Source of the DNA: Rhineura floridana
Lineage: Eukaryota > Chordata > Lepidosauria > Squamata > Rhineuridae
Length of the DNA: 64,000 nucleotides
Reading direction: 5' to 3'
NCBI RefSeq assembly: GCF_030035675.1
Contig: NC_084489.1
Location: 74,817,770 to 74,881,769 of the forward strand
The number at the start of each line of letters is the position of its first letter. The stretch's first letter is position 1. The translations under genes and the position numbers were made by a program. Below the pieces are notes generated by a model. The model was not told the DNA's origin and did not search any database. It saw only the letters and a list, made by a program, of their open reading frames with translations. Shown piece by piece: positions 41,588-52,509 of the stretch.

Positions 41588-43225
41588 ATGGCAGAACAGC
41601 CAGGCATGCCGCAATCAACCCATATGGTGCCAGATCAGCCAGGCATGCCACAAACAGCCAAGCCACAACATTCTAACACGACTAACACCAGACACGCCAA
41701 AGCCCTGGCTAAGACAAAACATCTTTCCAGCCATAGCAAACCAAAGCATCCACGTTACGTCTCTGTGCCAACCACCACCACAGCACCTCAGGCACACATA
41801 AGCGATATTCTCCATTCCCCTGCTGCTTCCTCTGACGAGGAATAATTTGTTGGCTTTCCCGCTCAGTATTCGACTAACGAACCTTCCTCCGATTTACCGC
41901 CCCAAACATCTGTTCCAATAGCTCCTCAGGCACATACATCTGCCACATCCGGGCTGCAGCTGTCTCCTGATTTCCTCTCCCAACTTCAAGCCATGCTGGC
42001 ATCTTTTACCCAAATGCAGTCACTACCACAAGTTCCTGCCATACCTCAACTCAACATGGAACATCGTGCGTGTCATGAAACTGACCCTTCCTGTTCACCT
42101 AACCCCTTTGATGTAACCAGAGGCAGATGTATTGACGAAGCCTCGTATGCGGAGGAGTCAACCTTCAATGACCATGTTGAAGGAGATGACTGGAGCGACT
42201 ATTCAGATCATGAGGAGGATACATCATATCGCTTGTTTAATGCCTCAGACTATCAGCCCCTGGCACGCAGGGTAGTTAATACTCTTGGTCTCCAGACAGC
42301 GCCTTCAACTTCGTCCGCCCCAGCTATCAAAGGGGCCAAGGTCCTCAAATCCCCTGCACCTACTGAACACTACATCCCGGTGCCGGACCCAATTGCCAAA
42401 TTAGCCTCTGAAGAATGGGCCCATCCACTCAAAGCTCGACGCTTCAAGAACCTGGCTGACAGACTTTACGCCCTAGCCCCAGACTTTGCCACCAAGTTAG
42501 ATGTCCCTGGCATAGATGAACCAATCGCTCGCCTCGTTTCACGATCTCTTTTGCCCAGGGAAGGGGAATCCCACCTAAAAGACACTACTGAGCGACGAAT
42601 AGACTTCGCCCTCCACAAGAATCACGAGGCCACTGCCCTAGCCATGCGTGCCTCCGCTTCAGCCTCCATCTTCTCCAGAGCATCTATGATGTGGCTGGAT
42701 GACCTTCTAGAGGACGCTAACCCTGATCCTGTCGCCCTCAGAAGAGCACTATTGAAATTGCGTAAGACAGCAGCTTTTGTGGCCGATGCCACTTTGGATG
42801 CCACTCAATTAGGGGCACGAGCCATGACGGCTCAAATAGTCGCTCGTCGCACCCTCTGGCTTCGCCACTGGCAAGCTGATTCAGCGGCCAGATTGAATCT
42901 GTCCAGGGCTCCTTACTCCGGATCTCTACTCTTCGGCAAGGAAGCTCTAAAGGCAGTGCTGGTTGATCCAAAAGACGCCCACAAACCGGTTCTGGCCACA
43001 GTCAAGAACAGCGACCACAGGCCCTTCAGGCGATTTCCTTCCTTCCGTTCTAACCAGCCCTTTCGAGGAACGCGGCCAGGAGGACGAGGCCGCGACTTCA
43101 GATCCTATGATCCCAACGCATTCAGGGGCTCCTGGAACCAACGCTTCCAGGGCAGAGGTCAGTACCAAGGGCGCAGGGGCAACTCATCGTCCTCATATAA
43201 GGGAGGCCCTCACCTACGCAAGTAG
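41588..43225 (+). mobile_element. DIRS gag-like region
   Basis: The proline- and histidine-rich start MAEQPGMPQSTHM is followed by a region with acidic patches and an Arg/Gly/Ser-rich C-terminal part (GTRPGGRGRDFRS), suited to nucleic-acid binding. This order is typical of DIRS gag-like proteins. Broken copy. Confidence 0.7.
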
Positions 43226-45115
43226 TCTTAACGCCCTCCCCATAGGTGGCAGATTACTTAATTTTGGAGATCGATGGCTGCGCCTTACTACAGTCTCCTG
43301 GATCAGGGACCTTTTCAGTTATGGCTATGCCATAGAGTTCTGGGCAACCCCATCAGACAGATTCCATCCGTCCCCTTGCCCAAGGGCACCAGCCAGGCAC
43401 AGCATCATGCAGACAGCTATCCACCACCTCTTGGACATAGCGGCGATAGAGCCAGTTCCCACAACTGAGAGGTCGGAAGGGGTGTACTCCCTCCTATTTG
43501 CTGTCCCAAAACGAGATTTATCATGGAGGGCGGTATTGGACCTCAAGTTTGTCAACCGTTTTGTAACATATCGCAGGTTCAAAATGGAATCACTCCATTC
43601 CATTACGGAGAGTCTGCATGAAGGAGACTTCCTGGCTTCTATCGACCTTAAGGAAGCATATCTCCATGTGCCCATTTGTATAGCTCACAGGAAGTTTCTT
43701 CGGTTTGCTTTTGGCCACCAGCACTTTCAATATAGAGCGATGCCATTTGGCCTCTCCTCTGCTCCAAGAGTGTTTACCAAGGTACTACTCATCCTAGTGG
43801 CTTACCTCCGGACCCAAGGGGTTCATATCTACCCATATCTGGATGATCTGTTAATACGGGCCAAGTCTGAGGAGCTGGCTCATCATCACTTAATGATCAC
43901 CCTCAATGTTTTGCAGGCCTACGGCTGGCTTGTCAACTTCGACAAAAGCCATCTCCAACCAACCCAACGCCTACTACATCTAGGGGCAATGTTGGACACC
44001 CTGCAGGCAATGGTCTTCTTGGCTCCAGATTGCATCACTGCCATCACAAACATCGCAAGGTCCCTGATGCAACAAACATCCGCAGACGTCATGCTTCTTG
44101 CCAGAACGCTCGGGATGTTCATTTCTACCATCCACATTGTGCCATGGGCTCGAGCACACACTCGACACCTTCAATGGACTGTTGCCTTTTCAACAGGACA
44201 TTGCCAGCACCAACCATCGCAAAGTTTGTTTGAGCCCCGCACTGCGCCTCTCCTTCCGCTGGTGGACCAAGGTTCAACACCTCTCCAAGGGCACATCGTT
44301 CAGAGAACCCCGCAGAACCGTTGTAACCACAGATGCCAGCCTCATCGGTTGGGGAGCCCACTGCAACTCCCAGTACGTTCAGGGGGTTTGGTCCACCGCG
44401 GAGCAAACTCAAAGCATCAACTGGCTGGAGCTAAAGGCTGTCCACTTAGCTCTACGTCATTTTCAGTCTCTGTTCCCTTTGGACCATGTGCTCATTCAAA
44501 CAGACAACACGTGTGTAAAATCACATTTGAACAGACAAGGGGGCACCAGGTCTCGTCCCCTGCAGGACTTAGCCTCCCTCATTTTTGTCTGGGCAGAACA
44601 ACATCTACAATCCCTGAAAGCAGAACATCTCAGAGGGATTTGGAATGTGACAGCAGACTGGCTCAGCAGACAACAGGTATTTCCGGGAGAATGGAAACTT
44701 CATCCAGCCATTTTCCATCGTCTCCAATGTCGGTTCGGCGCCCTCTCAGTTGACCTGTTTGCTTCCAGTCGCAATTGCCAGCTTCCCAGGTACTTTGCCC
44801 GATACCTGGACTCAACAGCAGAAGCAGTGGATGCTCTGACAACACCGTGGCCAGATGGTCTATTGTACGCCTTTCCTCCCATACCATTGTTAGCCAAAAC
44901 CTTGAGGAAGGCGCGAACCGAGAGGGCACAGCTGGTTCTGATAGCACCATTTTGGCCACGCCGACCGTGGTTTTCAGATCTTCTGGCAATGTCAATGATG
45001 GATCCTTGGACACTTCCAGTCACGCCAGACCTTCTATCCCAGGGTCCAGTACTGCATCAGGACCCTACTTGGCTCAATCTAACAGCGTGGCATTTGAACG
45101 GGGACATTTGAGGTC
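43200..45115 (+). mobile_element. DIRS reverse transcriptase / RNase H / DIRS-specific domain region
   Basis: The RT part shows SIDLKEAYLHVPI, FGLSSAPRVFTKV and the catalytic-type YPYLDD. The RNase H part shows TDASLIGWGAH and NWLELKAVHLALRHF. A domain with VDLFASSRNCQ, YAFPPIPLL and LIAPFWPRRPWF follows, as in other DIRS elements. It overlaps the gag-like region in another frame, a layout known in the family. Confidence 0.88.
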
Positions 45116-46141
45116 AGCTGGACTGTCTGACGCAGTGATTGATATTATTTTGGCCTCGGGAAGACCATCTACCACTCGTATTTATCAACATACTTGGGTG
45201 GCTTTCTCCAAGTGGTGTCAGTCCCACCACCATGATCCATCCCAAGCCACTGTGCATCAGGTGCTGCAATTTCTTCATAGCGGCTTTATGATGGGACTTC
45301 AACCCAACACTCTACGTCGACATGCGTCCACTCTGTCATCCATTCTCTCAGTGTCCTTTCCTGGAGATCATATTTCCTCACATCCGTTCATCAAACGCTT
45401 TTTGAGGGGAGTCGCCCTACGCTCTCCGCCTGTTGTCTATCGGTTCCCTTCATGGAGTTTGCCAAAGGTTCTGCAGGCTTTGCAACGCCCTCCGTTTGAA
45501 CCCATCAGGTCTGTGCCCCTACGTATGCTGTCCTTCAAGGTCTTGTTTCTGATCGCAATCACATCTGCCAGACGCGTTTCGGAGTTGGGCGCATTGTCTT
45601 CTGCTCGACACCTCTGCATCTTCCATAAGGACTCTGTTGTGCTGAAGACTGATCCTTCCGTCCCAAGGTCGATTCAGTTTTTCATTGCAACCAAGACATT
45701 GTTTTACCTTCCTTTTGCCCGAATCCTACCCATCCGCTCGAGAAGGCTTGGCATTCGTTGGATGTTCGGAGGGCTCTCAAGACATACCTGTCTAGGACCC
45801 AAGAGATTCGAAGAACGGAGTCTCTGTTTGTATCCTTTCATCCAAGGTCTATGGGGCATAAAGTATCTAATTCTACCTTATCTCGTTGGTTAAGGGCATG
45901 CATTACTTTAGCATATGAGTCTCTGAAGCTGTCAGTTCCAGCTAGTATAACGGCTCATTCTACCAGGTCAGCTGCCACTTCGGCTGCTTTTGCCACTAAT
46001 GCTCCTGTTGCCGATATTTGTAGGGCTGCAGTCTGGTCTACCCCACACTCGTTTATAAGGCATTATAAAATTGATCGTTATGCCTCTGCTGACGCTTCTT
46101 TCGGCAGACGAGTGTTACAACAGGTTCTTAATAAGGATTAA
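45110..46141 (+). mobile_element. DIRS tyrosine recombinase region
   Basis: It shows a SAM-like N-terminal segment (TTRIYQHTWVAFSKWC), a core with ITSARRVSELGAL and an HSTRSAATS motif near the C-terminus, as in DIRS recombinases. Broken copy. Confidence 0.85.
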
Positions 46142-46182
46142 CACGTGGGTGGTCCCTCCCTGTATGGGCTGCTGTGGTACAT

Positions 46183-46265
46183 CCCGCTGTGATGGCCGGA
46201 CTCATAGGGAAAATGGACCATTGGTCTCACCTGAAGGGTGATTTTCCTATGAGTACGGACATCAC
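46183..46265 (+). repeat. DIRS internal complementary region
   Basis: 46183-46215 is the exact inverse of the left terminus and 46216-46265 the exact inverse of the right terminus, joined head to tail. DIRS elements are known to use this as the guide for circular DNA formation. Confidence 0.88.
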
Positions 46266-46486
46266 GACCCTCCCAGTTGGAGGATGACTATATATTTTCT
46301 AATGTGTTATATATTACTGTTACGCTATTATATTTAAATTTAAGAGTGAAGTCAAGACTTCTAGTTCTGTTATACCGCTATGTTGCAGTCATGTTACTAT
46401 GCATGGTACTATTGTGTTATTTTCCTGCTGCCAGGCCGGTTGGCCTTGTTCTTGTATCTTTAGATATTTCTCCTTAGACTCGCTGC

Positions 46487-46631
46487 GAATGAACTGGAGA
46501 GTGGGAGGGGCCTGACGCCCCTAGTCTTGATTTCAAAGACATTCTTGCCTTCGCACGATAGGTGGAGCTAACACCCGCTGTGATGTCCGTACTCATAGGA
46601 AAATCACCCTTCAGGTGAGACCAATGGTCCA
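46487..46631 (+). repeat. Right inverted terminal repeat of the DIRS element
   Basis: The inverse of 39961-40078, plus about 27 bp of outer extension ending GAGACCAATGGTCCA. The extension is matched only by the internal complementary region, as expected for unequal DIRS ends. Confidence 0.85.
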
Positions 46632-46649
46632 GTCTTGAGGTTTGTAAAA

Positions 46650-46750
46650 AGGAGAAGTAAAGCCCCCTCCCCCAAACAGGTTACTTACTTGTAACTGGTG
46701 GTCTTCCTGTGGTCCTCTGTGCCTGCACAGAGCACAGTTTTGGAAGGTTG
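46650..46750. mobile_element. Possible terminal fragment of a second DIRS-like family
   Basis: GGTTACTTACTTGTAACTGG followed by TCTTCCTGTGGTCCTCTGTG resembles terminal repeats that I recall from reptile DIRS-group elements. Very short; family uncertain. Confidence 0.3.
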
Positions 46751-46848
46751 GGATGGGACGTGGAGTAAATGCCTTCCTATTCTGGACTGTTTACTACTGC
46801 AGGAGTGCATCAGACGGACTTCTCTCTGAGAAATGCCTCCTTAGCAAG

Positions 46849-47345
46849 AACATAAGAAGAGCCTGCTGGATCAGGCCAGTGGGCCATCTAGTCCAGCATC
46901 CTGTTCTCACAGTGGCCAACCAGGTGCCTGGGGGAAGCCCGCAAGCAGGACCTGAGTACAAGAACACTCTCCCCTCCTGAGGCTTCCGGCAACTGGTTTT
47001 CAGAAGCATGCTGCCTCTGACTAGGGTGGCAGAGCACAGCCATCATGGCTAGTAGCCATTGATAGCCCTGTCCTCCATGAATTTGTCTAATCTTTTAAAG
47101 CCATCGAAGCTGGTGGCCGTTACTGCGTCTTGTGGGAGCAAATTCCATAGTTTAACTATGTGCTGAGTAAAGAAGTACTTCCTTTTGTCTGTCCTGAATC
47201 TTCCAATGTTCAGCTTCTTTGAATGTCCACGAGTACTAGTATTATGAGAGGAGAAAAACTTTTCTCTGTCCACTTTCTCAGTGCCATGCATAATTTTATA
47301 CACTTCTATCATGTCTCCTCTGACCTGTCTTTTCTCTACAGTTTT
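46849..47345 (-). mobile_element. CR1-like LINE 3' end (minus), best copy of its family
   Basis: Minus-strand translation gives RGDMIEVYKIMHG, FRTDKRKYFFTQHIVKLWNL and LPQDAVTATSFDGFK, the RT C-terminal tail of CR1-group LINEs. The 3' UTR ends in CTGGATCAGGCTCTTCTTATGTTC when read in sense by its complement GCCTGCTGGATCAGGCC. Strongly 5'-truncated. Confidence 0.8.
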
Positions 47346-47349
47346 CATC

Positions 47350-49080
47350 TTTTGTTTTTCATGTATTCTAGGGGTCAGAAGCTTTTCTTCAAGTTCTAGT
47401 GAACATAGTTTGGATTTTTTTTTGTTTCCTTTTCACCCATGCACAGATGTTATAATGGCTGTCTTTCAAAAAGTACTGCTACTGTGATGGTAAAAATACC
47501 TCCCTATGTCGGCCATGACTGTTTTGTTTTCTGGGGAGAAAGCACAGAGCTGACTCATGTACTCAGTGACAATTTTACTGAATAGTCATAAAGGAGCCAT
47601 AAAAAGAACATATACAAGTACATAAATCATAAAAAATTACCTAACACTAAAAAGTGTAACAAGTTCCTTCAGCCTTTCCTTTTAACTTTGTTTCTTACAG
47701 TTCTCTGAATCCTATTCATATCTTGTCAGATCTCATTGATGTAATTGGATTATTCCTAATGAAAGCTTATTGGAATGATGCAGCTTGCATCTTCAATGCA
47801 ATGCTTACATTAATACAATCTGAAACTGAGCATTTGACCTTTTCACACACAGTAACTCATGGCAGACTCTTAACTCCCCAGCTTAGCAAAACAACTTAAA
47901 ACAATTGGCCTAGTCTTCAAATTGTAATCATTTTTAGTTTTCTCTCTTGAACCTTGTCTAGCATTTGGGTGAGAATAGCATTCTGTATCACCTCCTATCC
48001 ATGTAAATGGCTTCTTGTTCATGTTTTCTATACAGAACTCCCAGACTTTGCCCCAGACCATTTGTGTATTATACCCAATATTGTTTATTGATAGGTAGGG
48101 GGCTTTTCAGGGAGTCATATCTCACTGAAATGGATGGAACTGACTCCTGAGTATCCATTATTGGGATTTGGCTGTTTTTCATATATATATATATATTAGA
48201 AAATGAAAAATATTTCAATGCTGTCCTAGGAGTTTGGATGGTATCTCTCTCCTTCAGACTTTTGCTGATATAAACAAAATTTCAGAAATCTGCTACCAAC
48301 AGAACTACATCACTAATCTAAAACAAAATAGCTTGAAATTCTTGTCCTGCATGCAAAATGGCTCCTTAGTTTTGTTCCTTTGAATGACTAATGGAGGCCA
48401 TTCTGTTTTTAAATGAGTCTATTGTTCATACTGTCAAGAAGGAGAGTTATCTGCAGATTTGTAGGACTAATCACAGTTTCTGAACAGAACCCTGTGGAAA
48501 ATTTCTCTACAACTCTACTTGGGTGGATAATGGCAATGATAGACTTGTTCCAAATATTTGGTGTTTCTGTGGATTTCTTTTTAAAATTTAAAAACATCCA
48601 TACTTCTATTTGTGATAGCGTAGCAGTGTAGATAAACAAAATATTAGATCAGACACGAATGAACATAGAGTAGAGCATGTTTTAGAGCCTCCTGGGCAGT
48701 AATCATGGGAGAAAACTGAGACTGCTTCTCTGTTTCCATTGTGTCCATGGAGTGTTGTCCAGTGGAGCTATTCTGGGCAGTTTAGGATCTTCTCCAGCAC
48801 TAGTTTACAGAAGTCCTTGGCTGTGAAGCATTTTGCAGTGTTACTGAGGAATTCTGCCTCAATGATGTCACATAGTATGCTGTAGTGACACAAATCAAAG
48901 TATATTTGATGTATATTTTCCTTCCTATATGTATCAATGCCTGAACACCTGTATGCACTTCTATATTCATGCCATTTATTATTGATACTGCTATTGGAAT
49001 ATTTCTATATGCTTTTGCACTATTATGCCTTTTCTATAAATACTATTCTATCATTGTGTTCATATTTATATTTATATCTA
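47350..49080. other. Intergenic DNA, nothing recognised
   Basis: AT-rich non-coding sequence with a short (TA)n at 48180-48196. I can support no gene, exon or named repeat here. Confidence 0.4.
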
Positions 49081-49086
49081 TATATT

Positions 49087-49113
49087 TGTGTGTGTGTGTG
49101 TGTGTGTGTGTAT
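49087..49113. repeat. (GT)n microsatellite
   Basis: An uninterrupted run of GT dinucleotides, about 12-13 units. Confidence 0.9.
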
Positions 49114-49399
49114 GCTGTTGGTATTGAAACTGACAGAAATGCAGAGTTTGAGATAAAACCAGGAATGTTTTTAACTTTCTCCCTGCTTGTGAAACAAAGT
49201 ACAGTTACATTGCTTGAATGCATTACGGAACTAGCTGCTTGCCCAAGGCCACTGATAACAGTGGTCTATGTTACAGTAAAATGTAGTGGATGTGTGAGTA
49301 TGAAGTATGAATGAATTTCTAGGGCTTATGGCTGAAACGTGGGAGGGCTTAGGTGCTGAAGAGAATATAATATGGGGTGTATGGAAAACCTCAAACAAG

Positions 49400-49640
49400 T
49401 CAAAATTGAATGCAAGCCTGAGTACCTAAAAGAGATCCTGTGATCAATGCCCTAGATAGACTCCAAGCTGGTATGGGAAAGAGAAAAGGCAATCCTGAGA
49501 CAGGAGATGTACCAAGAGATTAACATCACAAAGTGCCAGCTGACTGACTGATGGATGAGATACCAAGAGACTTGGCGAAGATATCAAAAGAACATCAAAG
49601 CATTATCAGACATAATGACACCCTAGCTTCGCCAGAAGAT
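49400..49640 (+). other. Coding-like relic of unknown origin
   Basis: One forward frame reads a charged, helix-prone segment (CKPEYLKEIL, WEREKAILRQEMYQEIN, RYQETWRRYQKNIKA) with stops. It may be a retroelement remnant. I do not recognise the family. Confidence 0.25.
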
Positions 49641-50234
49641 TTAAGAGGTTTCTCATAACTAATTTGGTCATCTTGGAGCCATGATGGCAGACGCTACAAG
49701 CCTAAAAGCATTACCATCACTGGCATAATTCAGGCCAGGGCCCTCCAGCAGATCTTTGCTCATATATTCCACTTGTATTCTGTATAGTGCCTCTTCTCAC
49801 TACTAGTGGGAAACTTGAATCCTAGTGGTATAGGTTTACACTCCTGACAAGCTTTTATTGATTTAGATCCACTTCAATAGAGGCCTAACGAGAGTATAAT
49901 AGTTGCAACTCTACTCAACTGCCCTAGATTTTTCCTCTCCTCGCCCACAAGCTAACTAAATGTAAAGCTTAAGGCTAGGCTCTAATTATTTTCTCTTCGC
50001 ACACCTTCCCCAGAAAAATAAAATTCCTCTTGTATCCATGCATGTCAAGTGGGATACAATATTGAAACTGGACAGTAATGTCAATAGTTGAATTTATTTG
50101 AATACAAGATATTTATATCAACATGTGGTAACTGGTACTATAGCTGAAGGAAGGCAGTAGTATTGGGGTATCACAATCTGACTGGCGACTGTGGTGCTTG
50201 TCTATAGTGGGATAACTGCAACACTCTTAAGGCC

Positions 50235-51420
50235 TAAGACGACCCATAGTCAGCTTTCTCACTGCATGTAAGTTCATCAGAGGGGTCCACTTCTTCATCT
50301 GAATCAAGTAGATCCATAGGTGGAGCCACACTATGAAACATCAGGAGTGGCAGGGACAACCGCTACATGATCAGAAAGAGAAAATTAAAAACATAAGAGC
50401 TTGATGGATCATGCCAATAGCCCATTTAGCCCAGCAACCAACCAGATGCCTGGACCTGAATACAAGAGCACTCTTCTCCCAAGGTTTTCAGCAACTGGTA
50501 TTCAGAAGCATACTGCCTCCGACCATGGAGGTAGAGCATAGCCATTATGGCTAGTAGCCATTGACAGCCGTATCTGCTGTGTGTTTGTTAAATCCTCTTT
50601 TAAAGCTATCCATGTTGGTGACCATCACTGTTTCCTGTGGAAGCAAATTCCAAAGCATAACTACTGCATGAAGAAGTACTTTCTTTTTTCTGTCCTAAAT
50701 CTTCCAGCATTCACCTTCATTGATGTCCACAAGTTCTAGTGTTATGAGAGAAAGAGAAAAACTTTATCTTTCCCCCCCATGCCATTCATAATTTTATACA
50801 CTTCCACCATGTTGCCTCTTGCATTCTTGTACATCAGGATTAAGGCTCCTATCAACAAAATGTTGTCTCTGGTGGGTGGGGATAACAAGTGATTTGTTCA
50901 CTGTAATCATCTGAGGCACTTGAGTCAGATTATCAGGATTTGGATCATTCCTGTGATGTCTTGTGGTTGTAGATGGGCCTGGTTTAAATTCTTGCTCTTG
51001 CTGCCTATTCGCAAGACATAAAACCCATTTTTTGTACTGTATATCAATGTCTTCCCTTCTATAATTGGTACTTTAGTTGGTACTCTGAAAATACTGCTTT
51101 AGAAAATTAATTCTAGCTTTTACATCTTTAATTTCTTCAAAACTTACTTTCAGATCCCTTATCTCATTCAGCAGAGGGTTATGCTTTTCCGTGGAGAAGG
51201 TGTTGCATCCAGACATGAGCAGGAAGCCACTGTTGATTTTTTCCTATCACCACACACATCCTGTTTTTCCATTTCTTCTGTTTCTCATCCATCACTGACA
51301 ACCATATTAAATTTTTCAAATATAATGCCAGCTGTCCTTTTAAATAAGGCTGTAGCGTAATCCAAATATTACTTTGTAATGTGATAATAGAATGGGGTAG
51401 CATGTTTTGTCTGATGGTGG
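50235..51420 (-). pseudogene. Unidentified minus-strand coding-like relic, interrupted by a CR1-like LINE
   Basis: On the minus strand, 51403-51179 is open for 74 codons (QPYLKGQLALYLKN, DEKQKKWKNRM). The next ~300 bp has helix-like text (NEIRDLKVSFEEIKDVKARI). Beyond the LINE at 50387-50832, an acidic end (LLDSDEEVDPSDELTCSEKA) runs to a stop near 50237. It could be an old transposon ORF or a retro-pseudogene. Not identified. Confidence 0.3.
50387..50832 (-). mobile_element. CR1-like LINE 3' end (minus)
   Basis: Same order of words as 46849-47345: AACATAAGAGCTTGATGGAT, AGCATAGCCATTATGGCTAG, AGTAGCCATTGACAGCC and ATAATTTTATACACTTCCAC. More decayed. Confidence 0.7.
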
Positions 51421-51999
51421 GGCCATACTTTAGGTCAGAATCTGCCTTTTGTGAGGGAAAAAAGTTTTTTTCCCTCTTGGATTAGCAACACTCTAAGAAA
51501 CCGCTAAGAGCCTCTCTTGAGGCTCTTGTCCTACTTTTGACAATTGTAAGTACCTTTAAGTTGCATCTTTTTCCTGATGATAAGATTGTAAGATGTGTCT
51601 GAGTTTTATTAAGTTAAGATCCCTTCTTCAGGTAACTCCTCAAGCAGAGTTCAGGATAAACTGCCTAGATTACCGCCTCTATGATCTCTGCTTCACTGTT
51701 CTTGTTTTGACTCATTCTGATGGTTCAAGTTGCTAAAACTTATTTGGCCAGTTATCTTAACACCTCTCCTTTTCACTCCCATGGATGACTTTCTGTCCAC
51801 CATTTTGCCACCCATCTCTTTCATCTTTTCCTAGAACTGGGCCTCTTGTAATTTAATTTTCTCTGTACAGTGCTTCTGTGTTGTTTCCTCCTTGCTTCTA
51901 TAGCACTGATGGTTGCAATTTGGTATTTCACTTACAGTAATGTAGACAGGCTCTTATTCTCTCTTAGAGGTAAGGAATTCCACAAACATGACGCCACTA

Positions 52000-52330
52000 C
52001 TGAAAAGGCACTATCTCTCATGCTCACTAATCTATTAGATTGGTGCAGGCCTGCAAGCAGAGGCTCTGAGGCTGATCTCAAGCCCATATAGGTTCATATG
52101 GGGAGAGGAAGTCCTTTCCAGTTTGGTCCCAAACTGTTTAGAGCTTTAAAGCTCCATTACCAGCACTTTCAGTTGGGCCTTGAAACAAATAGGTAATCAA
52201 TGCATCTGGTACAGCATACATGTTATATGCTCTGAATAGCTGCATTTTGCACCAGCTGAAGTTTCCATGTTGTCTTGACAGGCAGCCCCGCATAGAGCAT
52301 ATAACAATAGTTTCGTTCAAAAATAACCAG
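52000..52330 (-). mobile_element. Degraded L2-like LINE 3' region (minus)
   Basis: It contains AAAGCTCCATTACCAGCACT, TGCATTTTGCACCAGCTGAA and GGCAGCCCCGCATAGAGC, parallel to 35020-35210 in the better copy (TGCATTTTGCACCAGCTGCA). Confidence 0.55.
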
Positions 52331-52373
52331 TGTACATATAACTTGAGACATAGACAACTGTATCTCTCTAAAC

Positions 52374-52508
52374 CAAAGATGGGGAACCTGTAGTCATATA
52401 GATGTTGGACTGCAACTCCTTTCATCCCTGGCCATTGACCATGTCACCTGGGGCTGATGAAAAGAGTAGTCCAACAGTAGCTGGAGGGCCACAGGTTCCC
52501 CACTGCTG
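52374..52508. mobile_element. hAT-type MITE with GGGGAACCTG ends
   Basis: It begins CAAAGATGGGGAACCTGTAG and ends CACAGGTTCCCCACTGCTG, inverted. The core has ACTGCAACTCCTTTCATCCC. Flanks CTCTAAAC and TCCTAAAC agree at 6 of 8 bases, a possible decayed 8-bp duplication. Confidence 0.6.
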
Positions 52509-52509
52509 T

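Larger units (their letters stand above)
39961..46631 (+). mobile_element. DIRS-type (tyrosine-recombinase) retroelement, near full length
   Basis: A 6.67-kb element with the full DIRS layout: a left inverted end, a repeat-bearing leader, a gag-like region, a reverse transcriptase/RNase H/DIRS-specific region, a tyrosine recombinase region, an internal complementary region and a right inverted end. DIRS elements use a recombinase instead of a DDE integrase and make no target duplication, and none is visible here. The termini are set by the internal complementary region, which copies both outer ends. Relatively young: long open frames remain and the end copies match closely. Coding looks broken in a few places (roughly two to four), so it is a fossil copy, though some frame changes may be normal ORF overlaps of the family. 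Confidence 0.9.

Noticed and set aside
49087-49113. GT run as a regulatory Z-DNA element
   Set aside because: A plain microsatellite far from both genes. No supporting context.
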